Assembly (NCBI GenBank): GCA_029945495.1
Contig: JAQSCR010000330.1
Coordinates: 11,692 to 31,265, forward strand
Direction of reading: 5' to 3'
Source of the DNA: Pseudolabrys sp.
GTDB lineage: Bacteria > Pseudomonadota > Alphaproteobacteria > Rhizobiales > Xanthobacteraceae
Length of the DNA: 19,574 nt
The notes below the pieces were generated by a model. That model was not told the DNA's origin, searched no databases, and saw nothing but the letters and a program-made list of their open reading frames with translations. Positions 15,018 to 19,574 of the stretch are shown here, piece by piece. How positions within the stretch are numbered: the stretch's first letter is position 1; every line of letters starts with the position of its first letter. The translations under genes and the position numbers were made by a program.

Positions 15018-16238
15018 CTACGCGTGCAAAAAATCCAGCGTCGCGGTCTCCGCGATGACGGCGGCGTCGGTCGAATGCTTGCCGGCGGCGGCCTGCTCGT
15101 CCTGCGTCTTGCTCGCCTGCAAATAGGCGCCGAGATGGCGCGCCCATTCGATAATGCGATAGTTCTCGGCGACCCGCGCGGTCTCATAGGCGCGCAGCGC
15201 GCTTTCGACGTCGTCGTGCTGCTGCAGCGCGTTGACCAGAGCGGCGGCGTCATCGGCCGCCTTCGACACGCCGGCGCCGACATGCGGACGCGCGACGAAA
15301 GCTGCGTCGCCGACAGTCGCCACCCGGCCGAAAGCCATGCGCGGCGACACCAGATCGTAGATCGGCTGCAGGATCGGCTCCTCGATCAACCGAACCACCT
15401 GACGGAACTGCGGCGCCAGCAGCCGTTCGGCGGCATCATGCATCTCGGCAATCGCCTCGCGCCGGATCAGCGGCGGCGGAATCGAAATCGCGTGCGTCTT
15501 GCCGCTGTCGTCGGTCAGCAGCCATTGCAGCTTGGTGTGCTCGTCGGCCGGCCGGTACCAGATGACATTGGTGCGGCGCTTGCCCGGCCGCAGATCGTTT
15601 TCGGGCCCGGCCACTGGATAGCTGAGAAACTGTTCGCCCGGCGGCAGGCCGAATGACATGATCTCAAACACCGCGCGATGCGTCTCCGGCGGAAACGCCT
15701 CCTCGGCGATCATTGCCCGCCATGCGGCATAGCCGGCGTAAAGCGGCACCACTTCGGGCAGGCATTGCTGGCGCACCGTCGAGCGAATGCCGTCGGCGCC
15801 AACCAGGAGATCCGCTTCGACAGTTTCGCCGTCGGAAAACTGCGCCTGCACGGCGCGCTGGTCCTGGGTGAAGTTCGCGAGTCCTTTGCCGCGATGATAG
15901 CGCTCCGGCGGAAAGGAGTCGCGCAGCAGCCGGTAAAGCCGCTCCCAGGCGGTCGCCACCTGCGGACATTCGATTTCGTGCGTAACGCGGCCCTGCGCAT
16001 CGATGATCTGGCGGCGGGTGATGTGGACGCCGAGTTCCTCGGTGGCAAGGCCGAGCCCGCGCAGCCGCGCGATCAGCTCCTGTTGGGCAACGATGCCGGC
16101 GCCGCGGCCGGACAATTCGCCCTCGGCGCGCTCATAGATTTCGACGTCCCACCCGGCCCGCCGCAGCAATAATGCGCTCAGCAGCCCGCTCATCGAACCG
16201 CCAATGACGATGGCGCGCCTGGTCTGCGACTTGATCAA
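15018..16238 (-). CDS. FAD-dependent aromatic/heterocyclic hydroxylase (2,6-dihydroxypyridine 3-monooxygenase-like)
   Basis: A 406-residue group A flavoprotein monooxygenase, using NAD(P)H and O2 to hydroxylate a ring. Seen are the dinucleotide fold VIGGSMSGL (11-19) with acidic E36 at the end of beta-2, the DG motif GADGIRSTV (147-155) and the GD motif VGDAAFVARPHVGAG (309-323). Phenylalanine replaces the usual histidine in GDAAH, and ARPHxxAG follows; this resembles 2,6-dihydroxypyridine hydroxylase more than salicylate hydroxylase, though this is from memory of the families. The start is TTG 16238: GAGG stands 8 bases upstream, an in-frame TAG lies six codons before, and no other usable start precedes the nucleotide-binding strand. 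It diverges from the cupin gene with 75 bases between the starts. Confidence 0.88.
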   Translation of the reverse strand: MIKSQTRRAIVIGGSMSGLLSALLLRRAGWDVEIYERAEGELSGRGAGIVAQQELIARLRGLGLATEELGVHITRRQIIDAQGRVTHEIECPQVATAWERLYRLLRDSFPPERYHRGKGLANFTQDQRAVQAQFSDGETVEADLLVGADGIRSTVRQQCLPEVVPLYAGYAAWRAMIAEEAFPPETHRAVFEIMSFGLPPGEQFLSYPVAGPENDLRPGKRRTNVIWYRPADEHTKLQWLLTDDSGKTHAISIPPPLIRREAIAEMHDAAERLLAPQFRQVVRLIEEPILQPIYDLVSPRMAFGRVATVGDAAFVARPHVGAGVSKAADDAAALVNALQQHDDVESALRAYETARVAENYRIIEWARHLGAYLQASKTQDEQAAAGKHSTDAAVIAETATLDFLHA

Positions 16239-16313
16239 TTGAACTACCTCAATCTATCCGTTTGCGGGCGACTGGTGTATATATGGCATCAAACAGGCAT
16301 TGGAGGAATTCCC

Positions 16314-16763
16314 ATGGCACTCACCATGCTCGACAAAGCCGCCGAGAAAAAAGATACGTCGCAGTGGTCGGTCGATATCGCCGCCGAATTCGAGCGCGAA
16401 GCCAAGAATCCCAACCCTTGCGTCGGCTCAACTTTGCTGTCGGAGAATGAACGCACGCGGGTGTGGATCATCCGCCTCGCGCCCGGCGAGCGCATCGGCT
16501 TCCATCGCCACGTGCTGGACTATTTCTGGACATCGGTGTCCGGCGGCCGCGGCCGTCAGCACGTGCACGACGGCACCACCGTCGAATATACCTATGTACC
16601 GGGCGAGACGCGGCACGAGACCTACGGCAAGGGCGAGTTCAAGGTCCACGACCTGCAAAATCTCGGCGACCGCGAGATGGTGTTCATGACCGTCGAATTC
16701 AAAGACAGCGCCAACAAGCCGATGACCCTGCCGGAAGGCATCCGCCCACAAGCGGCGGCGTAG
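16314..16763 (+). CDS. Small cupin-domain protein
   Basis: A 149-residue single-domain cupin. The first motif is seen in PGERIGFHRHVLDYFW, with H64 and H66 as likely metal ligands; the usual glutamate is replaced by D69 or Y70. A second HxH (H83, H85) occurs in RQHVHDG, and the second motif follows in VPGETRHETYG with H101. Family members include small dioxygenases, isomerases and ligand-binding proteins; no function can be named. ATG 16314 has GGAGG 7 bases upstream, an excellent site. The frame is open back to 16239, which is inside the divergent control region. It is a single-gene unit ended by a terminator at 16782, divergent from the FAD hydroxylase and so possibly co-regulated with it. 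Confidence 0.85.
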   Translation: MALTMLDKAAEKKDTSQWSVDIAAEFEREAKNPNPCVGSTLLSENERTRVWIIRLAPGERIGFHRHVLDYFWTSVSGGRGRQHVHDGTTVEYTYVPGETRHETYGKGEFKVHDLQNLGDREMVFMTVEFKDSANKPMTLPEGIRPQAAA

Positions 16764-16781
16764 GCCTTCGCCTTTCTGCTC

Positions 16782-16826
16782 AAGCGCCCGCCGTCCGGGA
16801 CAACCTGGACGCGGGCGTTTCATTTT
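16782..16826 (+). terminator. Rho-independent terminator after the cupin gene
   Basis: A stem is formed by CGCCCGCCGTCC (16785-16796) and GGACGCGGGCG (16807-16817) with one bulged base and a 10-base loop. It is followed by TTTCATTTT (16818-16826). It lies 18 bases after the cupin stop codon. Being self-complementary, it may work partly in the other direction. Confidence 0.75.
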
Positions 16827-16935
16827 GTCGCGCCGGGACACTTCGCCCTGCCGCATCAATAGGCTAGCCAAGCCGCCATGCTTCCTGCAAAGTGCGGCGC
16901 GAAAGCAAAAAGAAAAGCAAGTTTTGGAGGGGGAA

Positions 16936-17001
16936 ATGTTTGCCAAGAGCCTCGTCAATCGAAGCCGCCGCGTTGCGGCGGCCGACCGGCCGGCGGCTTG
17001 A
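16936..17001 (+). CDS. Possible 21-residue leader peptide upstream of livH, unknown
   Basis: ATG 16936 follows GGAGG (16926-16930, extended by GGG) with 5 bases between, one of the strongest ribosome binding sites in the window. The frame encodes only 21 residues, MFAKSLVNRSRRVAAADRPA followed by A, and stops at 17001, 83 bases before livH. It is basic and alanine-rich, with no run of leucine, isoleucine or valine codons as in classical attenuators. GC-rich sequence inside it can form competing hairpins. It may be a regulatory leader, or a remnant of the start of a lost binding-protein gene, which is the usual first gene of such operons. Translation is unproven. Confidence 0.35.
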   Translation: MFAKSLVNRSRRVAAADRPAA

Positions 17002-17084
17002 CCGCGTGACGCCGTTGACGCATTTGTTGCCGCACGCCGGCATATCCCCTCTTTCGCGCAGCGCATGGATCGCCTGAGGCCCGT

Positions 17085-17954
17085 ATGGAATTCGATCTGC
17101 TGATCAATGCCATTATCGCCGGGCTCATGCTCGGCGGTTTTTATGCCGCGGTTACCGCCGGCATATCGATCTCGTTCGGCATGCTCGATATCGTCAATAT
17201 CGCGCATCCGGGCTTCATCATTCTCGGCTCCTACATCGCCTATATCGTCAATGCCCATTTCGGCGTCGATCCGATCGTCATCGCGATCTTGGCGCTGCCG
17301 GCATTCTACGCGCTCGGCTCGCTGATCTATCAGGTCTATTACCAGTCGTTCGAAAAGCACGGCCAGGATTCGCTGCGCGGCCTGGCCTTCTTCTTTGGCC
17401 TGCTGTTCGTCACCGAAGTGTCGCTCAACCTGGTGTTCGGCGTCGACTACCGCTCGGTCGACGTGCCCTATATCGGCGGCAGCCTCAGCATCGGCGCGAT
17501 GGAATTCCCGGTGCGCATGCTGGTGCCCTGCCTGGTGTCGCTGGCGATGTTCGGCGGCCTGCAGCTGTTCATGTCGCGCACCTTCATCGGCCGTGCGGTG
17601 ATGGCGGTGTCGCAGGATCCGCCGGCGCTGCAGTTGATGGCGGTCGACCCGATCCGCATCAAGCGTATCGCCTTCTCGATCTCGATCGCGACCGCCTCGA
17701 TGGCCGGCGCCTTCCTCATCATCATTCAGCCGGTGATCCCGTCGGCCGGCCGCGAATATATCGGCCGCGTTTTCGCCATCTGCGTGCTCGGCGGTCTCGG
17801 CAGCCTGCCGGGCACCCTGATCGCGGCGCTGATGATCGGCGTGATCGAAAGCATTACCGCGACGTTCTACGGCCCGTCCTGGGCGCCGGCCGTTTCGTTC
17901 GGCCTGCTCCTGCTCACCCTGGCCGTGCGGCCCTCCGGATTGTTTGGACGCTAG
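17085..17954 (+). CDS. livH: Branched-chain amino acid-type ABC transporter permease, LivH family, second system
   Basis: A 289-residue inner-membrane permease, clearly different in sequence from the first LivH. Seen are ISISFGMLDIVNIAHPGFIILG (27-48), the coupling loop SRTFIGRAVMAVSQDPPALQLMAVD (164-188) and the end RPSGLFGR, all typical. About eight hydrophobic segments are visible. GAGG with 5 bases spacing precedes ATG 17085. Its TAG stop is directly followed by the ATG of livM with no base between. No binding-protein gene precedes it in the window. Substrate unknown. Confidence 0.92.
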   Translation: MEFDLLINAIIAGLMLGGFYAAVTAGISISFGMLDIVNIAHPGFIILGSYIAYIVNAHFGVDPIVIAILALPAFYALGSLIYQVYYQSFEKHGQDSLRGLAFFFGLLFVTEVSLNLVFGVDYRSVDVPYIGGSLSIGAMEFPVRMLVPCLVSLAMFGGLQLFMSRTFIGRAVMAVSQDPPALQLMAVDPIRIKRIAFSISIATASMAGAFLIIIQPVIPSAGREYIGRVFAICVLGGLGSLPGTLIAALMIGVIESITATFYGPSWAPAVSFGLLLLTLAVRPSGLFGR

Positions 17955-18968
17955 ATGCGCACACCAGCCTTCATCCTCATCCTGACTGCGGTCGCCGCGG
18001 CGCTGTATTTCGCGTTCAACTTTGTCGGCAACGACTACCTGTTCTTCGCCGGCTACACGGTGCTGCAATACATCGTGCTGGCGAGCGCCTGGAATATTCT
18101 CGGCGGCTATTGCGGCTATGTGAATTTCGGCTCGGCCGGCTTCTTTGCCATCGGCGTCTATACGACGGTGTTCTTCTATGCCGTCGGCCAAGCACCCGAG
18201 GATGTCTTCCCGGAATTCCTGTTGGCGCCGATGCAGTTCATCTTCCCGCTGCCGCTGCCGATCCTGATCGTCATCGCCGGCGCCGTGGCCGGCCTCGTCG
18301 GCCTCGGCATGGGCTATCTGACGCTGCGGCTGCGCGGCGTGTTCTTCGCCATTGCCACGCTGGCGTTATCGGTGGTGCTGGAAACCTTCATCGTCAACTG
18401 GTCGTTCGTCGGCGGCTCGCGCGGCGCCTATGTCATTCCGCCCAATGAGGTGCCGATTTTCGGCCACTTCATTCAGTTCCTGTTCGCGCTGATGCTGGTT
18501 CTGGTGATCGTGGCCTTGACCACCGCGCGTCTGATCGAGCGTTCCAAGCTCGGTGTCGGCTTCGCCACCATTCGCGACGACGAGCTGGCGGCGGAAGCCT
18601 CCGGCGTGCCGACCTTGCGGCTGAAGCTGGTTGCCACCGTCGTCTCCGGCGCCTTGATGGGGATGGCCGGCGCGCCGTTCCCCTATTACATCGGCTATAT
18701 CGAGCCGGGTTCGGCCTTCAATCTGTCCTATGCGGTGAACTCGATCGCCATGCCGATGATCGGCGGCACCACGTCCTGGCTCGGCCCGCTGGTCGGCGCC
18801 CTGCTGCTCGGTACGCTGCAACAGGTGGCTACCGTGACGATTTCCTCGGCGGTCAATCTGTTGATCGTCGGCCTGCTGCTGATCTTCTTCGTGATCATTG
18901 CGCCGCGCGGCATTGTCGGCCTGGTGCAGGACTGGATGCGCAAGAAGACCAAAGGGGAAAAGTCATGA
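17955..18968 (+). CDS. livM: Branched-chain amino acid-type ABC transporter permease, LivM family, second system
   Basis: A 337-residue permease. The motif GGYCGYVNFGSAGFFAIGVY (50-69) corresponds to the LivM GYAGxxSLGHA region, with asparagine and serine in place of the usual serine-leucine-glycine-histidine, a variant that may affect the translocation path. GGSRGAYVIP (153-162) replaces the TGGxxG loop. The coupling loop is RSKLGVGFATIRDDELAAEASGVP (196-219), with the classic R-D-D/E-x-A pattern. About nine hydrophobic segments are visible, with a lysine-rich tail. It starts on the base after the livH stop and ends in an ATGA overlap with livG. Confidence 0.92.
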   Translation: MRTPAFILILTAVAAALYFAFNFVGNDYLFFAGYTVLQYIVLASAWNILGGYCGYVNFGSAGFFAIGVYTTVFFYAVGQAPEDVFPEFLLAPMQFIFPLPLPILIVIAGAVAGLVGLGMGYLTLRLRGVFFAIATLALSVVLETFIVNWSFVGGSRGAYVIPPNEVPIFGHFIQFLFALMLVLVIVALTTARLIERSKLGVGFATIRDDELAAEASGVPTLRLKLVATVVSGALMGMAGAPFPYYIGYIEPGSAFNLSYAVNSIAMPMIGGTTSWLGPLVGALLLGTLQQVATVTISSAVNLLIVGLLLIFFVIIAPRGIVGLVQDWMRKKTKGEKS

Positions 18969-19574
18969 GCGACGCCATGACCGCCCCCCTGCTGCACATC
19001 GACCAGCTCGGCAAGCGCTTCGGCGGCTTCGTCGCGCTCGACGGTGTCGATCTGTCGGTGCCGAAAGGCCAGCGCCTTGGCCTGATCGGCCCGAACGGCT
19101 CGGGCAAGAGCACCCTGGTCAATTGCATCTGCGGCACGCTGCAGAACGAAACCGGCAGCGTCACCTTCGACGGCCTGAAGATCGATGGCATGGTGGCGCA
19201 TCAGCGCACCCGGCACGGCCTGGCGCGCAGCTTCCAGCTGCCGCGTCCGTTCAAGAGCATGACGGTGGCCGAGAACATCCGCGTGCCGTTGCTTTATACG
19301 GTCAACGCCCGCCCCGGCACCCATCTGTCGCACAGCGAACTCGACGACCGCTGCATGGAAATGCTCAAGCTGGTCACGCTCGACGGCAAGGCTTCGAAAT
19401 ACACCAGCGATCTCACCCAGGTCGAGATGCGCAAGTTAGAGCTGGCCCGCGCCATGGCGGCCGAGCCCAAGCTGCTGATCGCCGACGAATCCATGGCCGG
19501 CCTGTCGCATTCCGAGGTCGAGGATATCGTCGCGCTGCTTATCCGCATGAACGAGCGCGGCGTCACCATCATCA
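18965..19574 (+). CDS. livG: ABC transporter ATP-binding protein, LivG family, second system (cut by window end)
   Basis: The first 203 codons of an ATPase, open to the window end. Walker A is GPNGSGKS (42-49), the Q-loop region is ARSFQLPRPFKSMTVAENI (87-105), Walker B is LLIADESMAGL (170-180) with D174-E175, and the start of the switch strand ERGVTII is just reached. The signature position reads LTQVEMRKLELARAMA (150-165), far from LSGGQ, and Walker B has DES in place of DEP. Degenerate signatures are known in LivG-like subunits, where the partner LivF carries the canonical one. ATG 18965 overlaps the livM stop, after GGGGAA. A livF and perhaps a binding protein are expected downstream, outside the window. 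Confidence 0.9.
   Translation, partial: MSDAMTAPLLHIDQLGKRFGGFVALDGVDLSVPKGQRLGLIGPNGSGKSTLVNCICGTLQNETGSVTFDGLKIDGMVAHQRTRHGLARSFQLPRPFKSMTVAENIRVPLLYTVNARPGTHLSHSELDDRCMEMLKLVTLDGKASKYTSDLTQVEMRKLELARAMAAEPKLLIADESMAGLSHSEVEDIVALLIRMNERGVTII

Larger units (their letters stand above)
16764..17084. other. Intergenic region of 321 bases before the second transporter operon
   Basis: The gap holds, in order, the rho-independent terminator of the cupin gene (16782-16826), an adenine-rich stretch near 16905-16920, the strong Shine-Dalgarno GGAGGGGG (16926-16933) with the small leader frame (16936-17001), and GC-rich hairpins at 16962-16999. It ends with GAGG just before livH. I see no clear promoter hexamers. 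Confidence 0.65.

Noticed and set aside
16262..16283. Sigma-70 promoter TTGCGG/TATATA for the cupin
   Set aside because: The spacer is only 10 bases, too short for a functional pair; TATATA may still be part of an element.
16239..16313. Upstream TTG start for the cupin
   Set aside because: It would cover the whole divergent control region; ATG 16314 has an ideal GGAGG.
16936..17001. Classical branched-chain amino-acid attenuator
   Set aside because: The peptide lacks runs of Leu, Ile or Val codons and no T-run follows the hairpins, so only a looser regulatory role is suggested.
16428..18191. 587-codon open frame on the minus strand
   Set aside because: It runs antisense through the cupin gene, its terminator and the second livH. 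Its translation is dominated by His, Asp, Arg, Glu and Gln runs, as expected for the complement of GC-rich membrane-protein genes, and it shows no domain.

Overview
The window is a GC-rich (roughly 60-65%) bacterial chromosome segment. Codon use, the repeat types and the gene families suggest an alphaproteobacterium of the Hyphomicrobiales, in the Bradyrhizobium/Rhodopseudomonas/Xanthobacteraceae neighbourhood. That placement is inference from style, since no rRNA or other marker gene is present. I see no tRNA, rRNA, insertion sequence, phage gene or CRISPR array. The content is metabolic: single-step catabolic enzymes plus two ABC transporters of the branched-chain/hydrophobic amino-acid (HAAT, Liv) type.

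Left part (1-5927). A minus-strand pair, a luciferase-like flavin oxidoreductase followed by the cut-off start of a D-2-hydroxyacid dehydrogenase joined by an ATGA overlap, diverges from a plus-strand metal-dependent amidohydrolase. A minus-strand three-gene operon follows: a 3-hydroxyisobutyrate dehydrogenase (HIBADH)-family enzyme, a GlcG/HbpS-like protein and a zeta-like glutathione S-transferase. It diverges from a second HIBADH-family gene across a 220-base gap that carries four tandem 17-base repeats.

Middle (5928-14917). A CocE/NonD-type serine hydrolase meets a cytoplasmic YncE-like beta-propeller tail to tail, with no base between their stop codons. The propeller diverges from a complete transporter operon: a Tat-exported binding protein, then LivH, LivM, LivG and LivF, tightly overlapping, then an ACMSD-like amidohydrolase/decarboxylase. 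A LysR-like palindrome lies in the divergent gap.

Right part (14918-19574). A repeat-filled convergent junction leads to a minus-strand FAD aromatic hydroxylase, divergent from a small cupin. After a rho-independent terminator a second transporter operon (livH, livM, livG cut by the window end) begins. It has no binding protein in view and is preceded by a 21-codon reading frame with a strong ribosome binding site.

The likely theme is uptake of carboxylated, perhaps aromatic or heterocyclic, compounds and their breakdown by hydroxylation, ring-fission-type or decarboxylase chemistry, hydrolysis and dehydrogenation. HAAT transporters are known to carry aromatic acids as well as amino acids. 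The substrates cannot be read from the sequence. The most unusual features are the tandem repeats, the small leader frame with competing hairpins, and several enzymes that lack a residue usual for their family.
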